Part shown: positions 1-31,680 of the stretch, piece after piece | Position numbering within the stretch: position 1 is the first letter of the stretch | How the letters are laid out: every line of letters begins with the position of its first letter | Origin: Phaeosaccion multiseriatum | Taxonomy: Eukaryota; Ochrophyta, other classes | Direction of reading: 5' to 3' | Assembly (NCBI GenBank): GCA_965112735.1 | Contig: OZ218951.1 | Span: 2,294,001 to 2,358,000 of the forward strand | DNA: 64,000 nucleotides | The notes under the pieces: model-generated | What the model was told of the DNA's origin: nothing | Databases searched by the model: none | Seen by the model: the letters and a program-made list of their open reading frames with translations, nothing else | Translations under genes and position numbers: made by a program

Positions 1-527
1 ATCCTCCCAAAGTCCTGCCTTCTAATTTTAAATGGTGCGGGTTCGTACGCGTCACGCTAAATTTATCACACGCCCTCCCTGTAACCAGCGTGACCCTGCA
101 CAGGAGCAGAGAGAGCAGCCCCAACAGCAACGCCTCTATGATCTGGTTCGACCCTCCCAGCTGTGTTCGACAGGGACTCCTTGATGATACCACCACGTGC
201 ATTATTTTTTTTTTGTTTTCGCGCCCCTTGAAATTTTTCAATCGAGAGTAAAAGAGAATTCACAGTATAGCAGTTGGTTCTCTATGGTTTAGAACGGCCT
301 GTGTGGGTTGTGGGAGCGAGAGTTAAAAAGCTCTAATCCTCAGCGGCGATATGCCTTGATGTTCGGCGGCGTATGCTCAGCACGCTGAAGCAGCAGCAGC
401 AGCAGCAACAGCAGTAGGAAGATGGAGAGAAACACCATGGTGCACCCTCATCTTCTTTCTGCAGGGACAACGACTGGTGCTCAAAGCGGGCTTCGCGCCA
501 GTTGCAGGAGAGCTCACAGCTCGATAA

Positions 528-1374
528 GACTGGGCCAGGGAATACGAGACGCTCATTTCGCGTCACCGCCATGTGACTCTGGCGAGTTCGCTGGAGGAGT
601 TGAGATTCGGGAGGGTCTTTCACAGACCCATCGCTCTCGCTTCCTCGCTCAAGAAGCTTGCATTTTGCGAAATGTGGCGGTTCAATCAGGCTGATGTGAT
701 TTTTCCGAGCCCGCTGGAGGAGGTGACATTCGGGAATGCATTTTACACATCCGTCGCTTTCCTTTTCTCCCTCAAGAAGCCTGCATTTTCCGAAATGCCG
801 CGGTTCGTTCAAGCTGACGTGATCCTGCCGAGCTCGCTGGAGGAGGTGACATTCGGGACGGAGTTTAATAGACCCATCGCCTTTCTTCCCTTGCTGAGGA
901 AGGTCACTTTTAAGTGGGACTCGCAGTTCAATCAGCCCTATGTGACCCTGCCGCTGGAGGAGGCGACATTTTGGAGGATATTTGACAGACACATCGCTTT
1001 CCCTTCGTCGCTCAAGAACCTTAGTTCTTGCGGGGACGCGCGATTCAATCAGGGTGCCGTGATTTTGCCGAGCTCGCTGGAGGAGGTACCATTCGGAAGG
1101 AGATTTGACAGTTCCATCGCTCTCCCTGCCTCTCTCAAGGAGGTCACCTTGACCCCCCTGGGGCTCGCGGTTCAATCAGCACCTGGTGGGGGGGGGGGGG
1201 GGGGGGGAGGGGGTGAGGATGGGGAGGGACTTTCGCCACCCCCTGGAGCTCCCTGCGTTTCTCCGGAGACTGGTGCTTGGAGAGAACTACACCTGCCAAT
1301 TGATGGACCGGCATGGTGGCCTCAAGTTTCCAAGGGTTATGAGACACTGTCCGCTGGCCGCAGATCCGCCTGAG
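528..1374 (+). pseudogene. Decayed FNIP-repeat (leucine-rich-like) sequence
   Basis: Translation from 528 gives about five units of the form LPSSLEEVTFG-x2-FN-x-PI...LKxLxF-x4-FNQ, the signature of FNIP repeats known from Dictyostelium and stramenopiles. Units are about 40 residues apart. Many positions are eroded: LP becomes LA or FP, and FNQ becomes FVQ. The frame is broken at a run of G near 1190-1207. Beyond it, one more unit (GRDFRHPLELPAFLRRLVLG) continues in the +1 frame and then dies out by about 1374. No initiator Met or flanking exon is visible; an in-frame stop lies at 525. I infer a relic or a fragment of a longer gene. If the G tract is miscounted in the assembly, it could be a live exon. 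The opposite-strand reading of this stretch has no repeat logic. Confidence 0.55.
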
Positions 1375-2199
1375 GGGCTTAACGTGGACTGTGCTTCACA
1401 CACACTCTATCGTCTTGCTCAACATGCGCTTGGCTTGGTGGTGGACAAGGAAGGAGGGGAGGGAGGGACGATGAAGTTGCAAATCATAATACAAACAATA
1501 CTTCGTTCCTCAAGTCTTTTCTTGAATTCAAGGCTACTTTGATGTGAGGTACTCGCCCGCCCTAGCATCCCTTTTCCCTCCCTGTGTACTCCCCATCTCT
1601 GTGGATGTGCTGGTCACGATTTAGTCTCTGTGGATGTACTGGTCACGATTTAGTCTCTGTGGATTTGCTGATCACGATGCGGTCCTCACAACTCCCCCTC
1701 CCCTCTTGGTCGCTCTCTCTCTCTCTCTCCCTCCCTCTCTCCCTCCCTCCCTTGCCCGCTCCAGAACTCCCCTCGCCCCCAGACAAGCTCCGCGCTAGGA
1801 CGAGAAGAGGACTACACCCGCTACACATCGTGGCCCCCTCTGCCCTCTGCCATTAGCCCTCTCCCGTCTCCTTCGCCCACTCTTCGCCACGCCAACCCCC
1901 CCCGGGAAGACCCTCTTACCTGACCCACTTCAAATCAACTAATTAACTCCCATCAAGTGCCATCAATCGCCATGGCCGCCGCTATGCTTGGTACTGGCGC
2001 TGCTTCCTCTCTCTACCCCGCCCTCTCTCTCTCTTTCCCACCCTCTCTCTGTCTTTCCCACCCTCTCTCTCTCGTTCCCTCTCTCTCCTCTCCCTTTCCC
2101 TCTCTCTCTCTGCGGCACCTACTTCAGCTTTCCCTCAGTCTAAGCAGAGACTGCTCTCAGTCTAAGAACAGTTTCCCTCAGTCGAAGCACGGCTTGCCC
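1375..2199. other. Spacer downstream of the D-lactate dehydrogenase, pyrimidine-rich
   Basis: No convincing gene is visible. The stretch holds (CT)n and CCCT-rich tracts at about 1710-1755 and 2000-2115, a twofold 30-nt repeat of a GATTTAGTCTCTGTGGAT-type sequence near 1617-1675, and several CTCAGTCTAAGA-type repeats at 2136-2212. The latter overlap the 3' end of the minus-strand gene, so part of this is probably its 3' untranslated region. Confidence 0.5.
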
Positions 2200-5100
2200 T
2201 CAGTCTAAGAACAGCTTTCCCGGGTTTAGAATGCCGGTGGGGTCGAGAGCATCCTTCACTGTCCTCATCATGGCAACTCCGCTGCTACCGTGCTCTGTTA
2301 GTAGAAGTCGTATCGGAGGGAGGGAGGGAGGATGAGGGCCGTGCCAATGTTTGGTCTACTATTACTATTGTGCCTTCTCTTGCCTTGCCTTCCCTGTGCG
2401 TCTGTCTGCCTGCCTAGACTCTCTTCTCTACAGGGATGCCTATGCCCATACCCATATACCTGTGTCCATGTACTGCAGCTTGCCGCAGCCGATGCCGTGC
2501 TCCCCAGAGCAAGTGCCGCCCATGCCAAGCGCCCTTTGGGATGGCAGTGGATGGGGCGGGGGGGGTCAGAGGAGAGAAGACCAGAGAAACGAAGAGGGAG
2601 GGGAGGGAGGGGGGAAGTGGAGTGATTTGACTCTTCAAGTAACACAGAGCGCAAAGGAAAGGACGACGGGCAAGTGACTGATTTCCAAAGAAAAGTCTTT
2701 CCCGCTCGCTCTGCTCCTCCTCCCCTCCTCCTCTCCTCTCCTCCCCTCCCCTCCCCTCCTCCCTCACCTCACGATGAGCCGACGATTGACCTCAGCAGTT
2801 GCCGCCACAAGCTCCGGTGAGTCTTGCTCGTGATGCGTCAGAATCACATGAAAGTTGCCATCCCCCACGTGGCCAAAGACCGGTGCTACAAGGCCGAAGT
2901 CCACGATGTCTCTCTGTGTCTCTTCAATGCACTCCGCTAGACGAGACCGAGGCACGCACACGTCCGTAGGCTGACCGCTACAGCCGGGGCGAAGCGCTTT
3001 GGCGGCATAGTAAGCTGTGTGGGTAGAGGGTAGAGGGTAGAGGGTAGAGGGTAGAGGGTAGAGTGAGGTGGAGGGGTACTTCCCCAGGGGTGGAGGTGTG
3101 GAGGTGTATGGGCACATGCGGCTTAGGGCACGGAGAGTGAAGTCCGTGAGTGTATGTCAGCGAGAGAGACACTGACCTTGGTGCCGCGCGTGCCAGAGCT
3201 TCTCCCGCTCCTACGACGTGGGCGGCGTACGTAAGTCAGTGAAACTCAATTTAAGTCAGTGAGAGCGTACACAAAATGCTTTACTTGGGACACACAGAGA
3301 GGCAGAGGCGGGCCCGTACATCCAAGGCCATACTCAACGCATGTGTACAGAGGATAGAGACAGGCCCTGAGGGACTGAAGCATTGAGACCTCAGTGACTG
3401 AGTGAGTGATGAGTGAGTGACAACTTTCACTTCCCTCTTGTGTGCCTGCGAGCTTACCTTGGGATCGTTGCTCCAGGCATACTCGTCAGCCCCGCAATCC
3501 GTTGCCACCTCACGAGCCACCTCTGCTTGTTCGCGCACGGCTGAGGCCACATGGGAGGGAAGACGGAGGAGGGAGCGGAGGGGGGGGAGGGGAAGGAGGG
3601 GAGATATACCCGAGTCAGAAGGAGGCAGAGGAGGCGAACTAGAGGGGAGCTCATCCGCAAGGGGGCGGGGAATGTAGGGGAGTATTCGCTCCTGGCTCCT
3701 TCACTTCACCCTCACTGAGACCATCACCCCTCCACACTCACTCCCACCCCACTCACATTACCCACTCAAATACTCCAAATACTCACTCACTTCGTCCCTC
3801 ACGAACTGAATCTCACTCACTCGCCCAACTCACTCACTCATTCACTCACTCACTCACTCACTCACTCCCATTCACCCACCCTACTCACCCACCCCACTCA
3901 CCAGCGTCGGAAAAGCCATGAAACTCCAGAAAGAGCGTGGGCAGCACGGGATAGGCAAGGCCTGAGAAACTGTTCATGGCCGCCATGCTCACTGCATCCA
4001 GCAGCTCGCACCTGTGTTTTCAGTTTCAGTTTCGATTTCAGTTCCAGTCCCAGTTACGTTGAGTTTCGATTTTAATAATCACCACTGCAAGAGGACACCA
4101 TGAGCTATACGCCTTGAACTGACTGACTGACTGACTGACTAGCTGGACTGACTGACTGACTGACTAACTGACTAACTGACTAGCTAGACTGACTGACTGA
4201 CTGACTGACTGATTCACTGACTGACTGACTGGCTGACGGACTGTCAAAGTCAATAGGACGGGCTGACGGACAGTCAAAGTCAATAGGACGGACTGACGGA
4301 CTCCCACCTCACCTGGCGAGAGGGACACCCATCTGCAAGGTGCTCATGGCTGCTGTCACAGCAGCAGACACGTTGGGGAAGGTGACGCGCGCACCCGCAA
4401 TAGCCGACGGCTTGGCATGCAAGCGGAGATGCACCTCAGTGATCACTGCTAGAGTACCCTCGCTGCCGACCAGCAGCTGCGATAGTTGGTGATGTGGGGG
4501 GGTAGGAGTGGGGGGTGGTGGGGGTGAAGTGGTCGGGGTGTGGGGGTAGAGGAGTGGGGGTGGAGGCATGGCAGGGGTGTGCGGCGGTGTGAGGAGAAGG
4601 GAAGGTGGGTATGGTGTTTGGTACGGGTGCGCGGCGTTTGGGTAGAAAGGGACAGAGGGTGGAGGAGGAGGAGGAGGAGGAGGAGGAGGAGGAGGAGGAG
4701 GAGGAAGAGGAGGAGGAGGAGGAGGAGGAGGAGGAGGAGGAGGAGGAGGAGGAGGAGGAGGAGGAGGAGGAGGAGAAGGAGAAGGAGGAGGAGGAGGAGG
4801 AGGAGGAGGAGGAGGAGGAGGAGGAGGAGGAGGAGGAGGAGGAGGAGGAGGAGGAGGAGGAGGAGGAGGAGGAGGAGGAGGAGGAGGAGGAGAGGAGGTA
4901 CACAGAGAGGAGTTGCAAAACCACAGACCCAAACTGAAACTGACCTAATCTATGACCTATGACCTACCTTGGTTAAGTCGTAACCCGTGCTACTCTTCCG
5001 CACCCTCGTTCCCGTCCTGTGGGTGTGGGGCCGGGCAGCAGAGCGAGCGAGAGAGAGAGGGTAATAGGGAGACGACACAATCAATCGATCAATCGATCAA

Positions 5101-5688
5101 TCGATCATAAATCACAAGGCGATAGACAAGAGAAAGAGCCGGTGGATACAAGCTGGGATGTTAAGCTGTGGGGTTGCTGTTGGCAAGCTGGCGAGCTAAC
5201 AACGGCAGGGTTGGTTGTACTGAGCAAGAGAGGAGGGAGGGGTGGGGGGGGGGTGTATGTGTATGTGTATGTCTATGTATGTGCGGACAGATAGTGTGAG
5301 TATGCGCTTGTCCTGTGGACATGGACAGGTCGAGGACTGGCCGCCCGAGGGAGGGAGGAAGGGAGGGAAGGGAGGGGAGGGAGGGGAGGGAGGGGAGGGA
5401 GGGGATGGGACGGAGGAGACGGAGGGGAGGGCCCTGGCGGGTCCAAAGCCTCACGTCTCGTCTCACGTACCTCACGACTTGTCCCCCTGGCGTAACGGCA
5501 GTCAGACCGATGACGTTGTCGTGCATGCTTCCATACCGTACTGTTGTAGTTCCGGAGGCCCTAGTGCTTGTCATTCCGCCGATGGTCTGCGAAACGGAAT
5601 GTAGGTCAGCCGTTGCGCCCGCCAAGAGCAGAGAGGGAGGGGGGGGGGCAGAGAGAGAGAGGAGAGAGGGAGAGAGAGAGAGAAAGGG

Positions 5689-5725
<37 letters not shown>

Positions 5726-7771
5726 CAGAGGACGCCGAGCAGAGCCGAGATGAGACAAGAGGAGAGGGAATGGGGCGGAGAGAGATCGCGTCAGAAGGGG
5801 GGAGGTCCGGGAACGCAAGGAAAAACAGAGCACTTGAAAAAATAGAAGGTTTAAGATGGATTCTGCCATGTGTGGGTGAGTGTGTGGGTGAGTGTGTGGG
5901 TGACTCTTCTCTCCGAACGCCGCCGAAGGAGCACTAACTCACTCACTCACTCACCGCATCAGCCCCGGGGTCCACTGGGAAGAACAGACCGGTCTGGCGT
6001 AGGGCCTACCGGGCGGGGCACACCAGTTGGTGATACGGGTCGTTGCCGAACAAGCAAGAAGGCATCAAATCCAGAATGATTGCATACGGTAGCATAACAA
6101 AGATGGTGGGCAAGGTATGGCAGAAACCGCCCCCCCCCCCCCCCGTCGGCACCCTCTTCACTGTCCAGCGTTGCTGATACGAAGTCACCTCTCCAGTGGC
6201 CGGCCTCCACAGCACCTCTCTCCTCCCTCCACGTAACAAGGCGGACAAAGACACACACGCGCAACACACCCACACACACAAACAAACACTCACTCACTCA
6301 CTTACTCACTCACACACACACAAACAAACAAACACTCACTCACTCATTTACTCACTCACACACACACACACAAAAAAAAAAAAACACTCACTCACTTACT
6401 CACACACACACACACACACACACACAAACAAACACTCACTCACTCACTTACTCACTCACACACACACAAACAAACACTCACTCACTCACTCACTTACTCA
6501 CTCACACACACACAGATACAGACACAGACACACACACACACACAAAAACAAACACTCACTCACTTACTCACACACACACACACACAAACAAACACTCACT
6601 CACTCACTTACTCACTCACACACACACAAACAAACACTCACTCACTCACTCACTTACTCACTCACACACACACACAGATACAGACACAGACACACGCACA
6701 CTGCTCGCTCTGTTTGTGCTACTCCCGTATTGGAGGAGTGTGGTCTGCTTGCCATTGCCGTAGCTGAGTGGTCACGCCGGCCTTCCTGCACACAAACACC
6801 TTCACTTGTGTTCGTGCTGTGCTGTGCTGCGCCCTTTCTGAACCTATACGCCCTACCCCGTGCTTAAAGCTAAAGAAGTCCTGTTCTCATCTGTGGTACA
6901 GGGACCTACCTACCTTCCTACCCATTACTTACCTGAGCGAGAGAGCTTCGGGTGATGCCCGCCTGCACACGGCAGTCCATATCGGCCGCGTTGAGCTCGA
7001 GCAAGGAGTCCATCCTCGCCATGTCCAGACTCACGCCGCCACACAAGGCGTGAATATGGCCCTACGGACAGGTTTGGGGGGGGGGGGGGGGTAGTAAGGA
7101 AAGATGCGAGCGGTCGATTGCAGGCGAGTGGGCGATGCACCTTGTTCGTTTGCCCCTGCGCGCACCACCCTCTAGTACCAGTAGCTACACGACAAAGTCA
7201 CTCCATCTTAGTTTCTTCCAAATTGAATTACCTCCAGTGAAGTGCCCGCTCCGAATGGGATTATGGGGACGCCATACCGAGAGCAGATGGCGACTGCCTC
7301 GGCCACGTCTTCCGTGGATTCAGGGTACACCACGGCGTTGGGCGGGTGTGGTGGGTGGAACGATTCGTCTCTTCCATGCGCCTCCAGGACGTTGGGGTTG
7401 GTGCTTATTTGGCTCCTTCCATCTGGGCTACTGCGGCTCTCCTTGCCAAATCGATGGGCAAGGTCTTCCAGGCAGCGAGCCAAGGCGGAAGGGGAGGGGG
7501 GCACGAATGCCTGACTTTGACCCACGCAGCGCCGGTGCGCCCGCTCCTCCCGCTGCTGTTGCTGCTCCTGGTGCTGGTGCTGGTGCTGCCTCCGTCGCGA
7601 AGGTGGGTCTACTGCGGAAGCTAAGCCCCTCTTTTTGCCACCGCTGCTACTGCTGCTGCTGCCGCTACTGCCACTACTTCTAGTGGGAGGGAGCAAGCGA
7701 GGCGGGAGCACACGGCACAGGTGCTGCAGGAGGGGAGAATATCTCCTCGCGGCACGAGCTGGGATAGCCAT
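2200..7771 (-). CDS. LDHD: D-lactate dehydrogenase (FAD-linked, mitochondrial type), 12 exons
   Basis: Oxidises D-lactate to pyruvate and passes electrons to the respiratory chain. Exons in transcript order: 7771-7232, 7061-6933, 6005-5955, 5586-5471, 5016-4968, 4476-4313, 4011-3902, 3540-3458, 3210-3177, 3014-2768, 2533-2460, 2294-2200. All introns are GT-AG, every phase closes, and the total is 563 residues; human LDHD is about 507. Family landmarks run in order: [13 protein letters not shown] and [10 protein letters not shown] (FAD-binding PCMH fold), [87 protein letters not shown], and [13 protein letters not shown] at the end. The start at 7771 gives [11 protein letters not shown], a basic presequence fitting mitochondrial import. 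An upstream Met at 7813 would add a poly-Phe stretch and is less likely. Introns are dominated by microsatellites. Confidence 0.95.
4663..4894. repeat. (GGA)n tract inside D-lactate dehydrogenase intron 5
   Basis: About 230 bp of almost pure GGA/GAG triplets with a few A interruptions. It lies between exon 5 (ends 4968) and exon 6 (starts 4476), so the transcript carries it as a very long pyrimidine (TCC)n run upstream of the CGCAG acceptor at 4477. The long poly-Glu, poly-Arg, poly-Pro and poly-Ser reading frames here are artefacts of the repeat. Confidence 0.95.
6280..6696. repeat. Composite (CACA)n / (CTCA)n minisatellite in D-lactate dehydrogenase intron 2
   Basis: Blocks of AAACAAACACTCACTCACTC, then ACTTACTCACTC, then (AC)n recur about six times, with an A-rich interruption near 6372 and two CAGATACAGACACAGACAC inserts (about 6510 and 6675). 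It lies wholly within the intron between exons 2 and 3 and has no coding signal. Confidence 0.9.
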
Positions 7772-8611
7772 GGTTGAAGACAAGAAGAAAAAAAAAAAAA
7801 AAAAAAGCGCCAAAGGATATCAGCCACACAGCCCAGTTGACTCTGAGCGATTAAATTGGACTGGTGCCTGCTCCAGGTCTACTGTTGCCAGGGGGGTGTG
7901 AAGGAGGAGGAGAGCAGGAGGAGAGGGAGAAGGAAGAAGGAATTGAAAAGGGAAGGAGATTCGCGTCGCCAGCGGGGGGACTCTCTTTTACGTACGTACG
8001 TACGTACGGATTACGTATCGTGTTAGGACATTTATTGACATAGTGCCAAAAATTCGGGTGGAATCGATTCAGCCCTTCTGGAGGGGACCAAACCCCTGAC
8101 AGACCGTATAAAACATAAGCGCGCGGAGAGGACAGGAGCATAACTGAGGTAATGCAAAGAGAATGTACGCTCCACTTCAGACGAGGTCGTCGCGGACTGG
8201 AGGAGTGCGCGCTTAATTCCTTCGCCTGGATGCTCCCGCTCCTTCCTCCCAGATCCGCTCGCTCCTCTCCGTGAAAAAAGAGGACGATTGGCGTGTTCGA
8301 GCGGAGCCGCGGTGGTGGCATCCCTCTATCGCAGCGGCCAGGGGGGGGGGTCGGCAGCGAAGGCTGGCCGGCGCTAGCAGCTGGTCCTTTCCTTCTTGTG
8401 AGGAAAGGGCGAGCTGGACCGAACCGGGCTGCCACGAAAACAGTGCCTTGGAGTTGGAAGGGGGATTGCCGCAGCTGCGGCATCTGCAGCAAGGAGGGGG
8501 GGGGCTGGGGCACTAGAGGAGAGGGGAAGGGAAGGCGGCGGCCTAAAGCTAGCCAGGGAGTGTGCGCTTTTGATTAGGCCGGGAAGGAGGAGCAGGAGTG
8601 GGGCGGCAACC
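7772..8611. promoter_or_regulatory. Divergent upstream region shared by LDHD (-) and the giant Pro/Thr-rich gene (+)
   Basis: This 840-bp spacer separates two genes transcribed away from each other, so it should hold both promoters. Visible elements are an (A)n run at 7786-7806, an alternating (TACG)n tract of about 20 bp at 7990-8009, and G tracts at 8340-8350 and 8494-8508. I found no coding exon. No specific transcription-factor site can be claimed from sequence alone. Confidence 0.6.
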
Positions 8612-28040
<19,429 letters not shown>

Positions 28041-28418
28041 AGGGGCCCAACTTTGAGTTTAGAGAGTACTTTAGTTATTATTGAGAGGAAGGAATTGCTT
28101 CATTTTTGATAGAGAGCAGCAGCAGCAGTAGCAGCAGCAGCAGCTGGTTGCGTTCCGCGTCGTCGGACAAGTGATGGGATGTGAGCGCAGGAGCAGGGCG
28201 GCAGTTGCAGTAGCAGCGGCAGCACCGGCACCAGCGAAGAAAGAGTGAAGGACGGAGTATGATACTTGAAAGAGAGGGAGAGAGAGAGAGAGCCGTGCAA
28301 CATATATAACTATGCACTTTTATTGTATTGAGGTGTTATAGGTCCTCTCTCTCTTCTACTCCTTCCGCCCGTACATCAAGAGAGAGAAACCTCTCCTCTT
28401 CCTTACTCCTTCACTCCT
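28041..28418. other. Convergent spacer between the giant gene and the USP39 homologue
   Basis: Two 3' ends meet here. The sequence holds a duplicated AGGGGCCCAACTTT next to the stop codon (28021 and 28041), a (GCA)n-like run at 28120-28143 and a CTCC-rich stretch at 28390-28440. The 3' untranslated regions and polyadenylation sites of both genes presumably lie here. No gene is seen. Confidence 0.6.
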
Positions 28419-31400
28419 TCACTCCTTCTTCCGCTCGTAGATCATGATATAGCTTTCGCTCAGGCCCACCATTTGAGGCATTGTCTCTTGCACATGCAGG
28501 TCCTGAATCTCGTACCTGCAGCAGTTGGTGATACGGCAGGCAGTGGGCAGTTGCCAGTTGGTGATACAGCAGCAGTAGCAGCAGCGAGAGCCCCGCAACA
28601 CGATCAAATCAAAAATGGACTTAGGCGGCCCAAGAAAGCAGGAAATCCCTCCGTCCCTCCCCCTGCTCGCTCATTCACTCACTCAGTACTGGTCTGCCCT
28701 CCCTTCCTCCCTCTCCCCTCTCTGACTCACTCACTAACCCACTTCTCCTCCCTCCCCCCGCACTCGCTCCCTCCCTCACTCACTCTTTCACTCTCTCTCT
28801 CACTCCCTCCCTCCCTCCCTCCCTCCCTCCCTCCCTCCCTCCCTCCCTCCCTCCCTCCCTCCCTCCCTCACTCACTCCCTCCCTCACTCACTCACTCACT
28901 CAGTCACGGAGTCACTCATCCACTGACTTACCACTGGTCTGCTGCCTTGTTCTTAACGTGCACTCTGTATGTGCCTCCCTCCAGGGGGTCGCGCTGACCC
29001 TCCTTGCCCTGCCCTGCCGGACTGTCGTGGCAGACATTGGCCAGGAGGTCGTACTTCCGTGACAGTACCTGGGGGAGCGAGGGAGGGAGGGAGGGAGGGA
29101 GGGAGGGAGGGAGGAAGGGAGGAAGGAAGAGAGCAAAGGAGGGAGGAAGGGAGGGAGGGAGGAAGGGAGGGAGGAAAGGAGGGAGGAAGGGAGGGAGGGA
29201 GGGAGGGAGGGAGGGAGGAAGGGAGGAAAGGAGGAGGAAGGGAGGGAGGGAGGGAGGGAGGGAGGGAGATGAGAGAGAGTGGGAGTGAGAGGGAGTGGCA
29301 GTGGGAGTGGGAGCAAGAGAACAGAAGCGAAGTCCTGCGGTGGCTGCTCTAGCAGGAGATGAGGTGGAGAGGCCCCCCCTGGCCTGGTCATCACTCATGC
29401 CCCTGTCCCGACACCTCCCTCCCCCACTCCGTCATCTCCACCAGGCATCTCGCGCGCCTTGTTGTGTTGTGCTCCCTCCCTCCCTCCCTTCTCCCTCCTC
29501 TCTATCCCTCCCTCCCTCCCTCCCTTCCTTCCTCTCTATCCCCCCCTCCCTTCCTCTCTATCCCCCCCTCCCTTCCTCTCTATCCCCCCCTCCCTCCCTC
29601 CCTCCCTCCCTCCCTTCCTTCCTTCCTCTCTATCCCCCCCTCCCTTCCTCTCCCTCCCTCCCTCCCTCCCTTCCTTCCTTCCTTCCTCTCTATCCCCCCC
29701 TCCCTTCCTCTCTATCCCCCGCTCCCTCCCTCCCTCCTTCCTTGCTTGCTTCCTTCCTTCCTTCCTTCCCTCCCTCCCTCCCTCCCTCCTTACTCCCTCA
29801 CCTCTGGCAGCGTCCGAATGAGGTTATCTGCCACAAGCTCCTCGAGCTCTCTGCGCTCGACACAGTTGTTGTCGGAGATGCCGTACTTGGTTAGCAGCGC
29901 CTGACAAGCAAAGACGGAGTGACAGGAAGGCCATTAGTGAGTGAGTGAGTGAGTGATTGAGTCTCTCTCTATCTCTCTCCGTCCTGTCCCGATCTTAGGA
30001 AAAGGAGCACACTCGACTCCTTCTCAACACACCGCCCACTGATGGCGACAGATACCTCCAATCGTGTAGCACCAACGGCCTTACCTTGAGCTCCTTGACG
30101 GTCATGGCCTGAAGCTGCTCCTCTGTGGGCAGAGCAGCAACTTCCTTGTCGTCCTCCACGTCTGACGATGAAACGGTTGAGGAGAGGGTAAGAAAGGAGC
30201 GGGCAGAGGGGGTTCAAGGAGAGGCAATAAAGAAAAAAGAGGGGCAAACAAGAGGGAAGCATATAGATAGGCAGAGGAGAGGCAAACAAGAGGGAAACAT
30301 ATAGATAGGCAGAGGAGAGGGTAAAGAAGAATGTACAGAGAGCATAGGAGAGGGTAGAGAGGGTCGTCAAGGAAGAGGGCAAAGGAAAGCAGTAACAAAG
30401 TCATCAATTAAAACCACGGAAACTTGTGCTATTCAAGTTGGCAACAGAGAGCATCTGAGATCGACATTTGGCATCGACCCCTACATTGATTTTGATTGGA
30501 AGACGTGTTCGGTGCATGGAAAAGTTCCGATACACCCTGAAGAGTACAGCAGGTCGAATCAACTGAAACTCACATCCTTTCATGTCGAGGTTTTTGATGG
30601 GGAAGTTAACGATGGTCGGGTTCTTTTCCACATAAAAATTGTTCCGTGTGAAGCGGTGCAAGTGAAACACCAGGTAGCGGGGCAGCTTCAGCAGCTTGTA
30701 CTGTTTGGTTGTTAAAGGGGGGGAGGGAGGGGAGGGGGAGAGAGGAGAGGTAGGAGGTGCATAGGTTGGATGGGGTGGGGTGGGATCGGGGCGTACACGC
30801 GTGAAGAGAGACGAAGGAACGGAAGTAAGTATGCCGTTGAGAGAGTGTCAAGCTTCGACGAAAGCATGCCGTTGGGAGGTGAGGAGGTGTCAAGCTTCGT
30901 TCCAAGTCGAGCTCCAAGACTGGAAAAAGGGAAAAAGCAAGAAGGGAAGGGAAGCTGTCCTTCCCTCCCCCTGGTCCCTCCCCTCCCTCCCCTCCGTCCT
31001 AACCTGTCTCCGCTGATGCTCGCCGGCCTTGACAACATCGGTCACATATTCCCCGTCAAACTTCTGCAGAACCGTCATGAGAGGAATCTGCGGAATGACA
31101 TTCCCTCCTTCCGAGTCCTTGAACAGCGGCGTCGGCGGAATGTCCAACGTGAGGTGGAGGAAAGGAGCCTGCACTTCACTAATGTCCCACCCCTTCTTGT
31201 CCCCCTTCCCCGCCCCCGTCTCCTCGCCGTTTCCTTCCCCGCCTTTGCTCTCTTCCACCCCCTCGTCGTCCTCGTCTTCCATCCTGGATGACTTTCCTCC
31301 TCCTCCCCCGCCTCCTCCTTCTTCTTCTTGTTCGTCCTCTTCTGCCAGTAGCTCGAGCTGAGCAGGGGGACGGAACAAAACAATAGTGGTAGAGAGGGGA

Positions 31401-31618
31401 GAGAGGGGGGGGGGGGAGGAGTGAGACGGAGACAGAAGGACACCGAGAGACAGGGAGAGAGGAGTGAGAAAGGAGTGAGAGAGATGAGGGTCAAGGGAGG
31501 GAGAGAGCGGGAGAGAGAGTTAGGGGCGGAGGAAGAGACAGGAAGAGGAGTGACAGCAATGAGAGGGTCGTAGGGACGGAGAGAAGTGAGAAAGGCGTGA
31601 AAGAGATGAGAGGGATAG

Positions 31619-31680
<62 letters not shown>

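Noticed and set aside
333-1175. Minus-strand frame of 280 codons over the FNIP region
   Set aside because: Its apparent repeats are the reverse of the FNIP units and match no family.
4540-4962. Poly-Glu, poly-Arg, poly-Ser and poly-Pro frames
   Set aside because: They come from the (GGA)n tract within an LDHD intron.
6755-6830. tRNA-like A box (TAGCTGAGTGGT)
   Set aside because: The D stem does not pair, no proper TGGTTCGA B box follows at the right distance, and the site lies within an LDHD intron.
30827-30905. Imperfect direct repeat (TGCCGTTG ... TGTCAAGCTTCG)
   Set aside because: It is real but short and intronic, with no sign of function.
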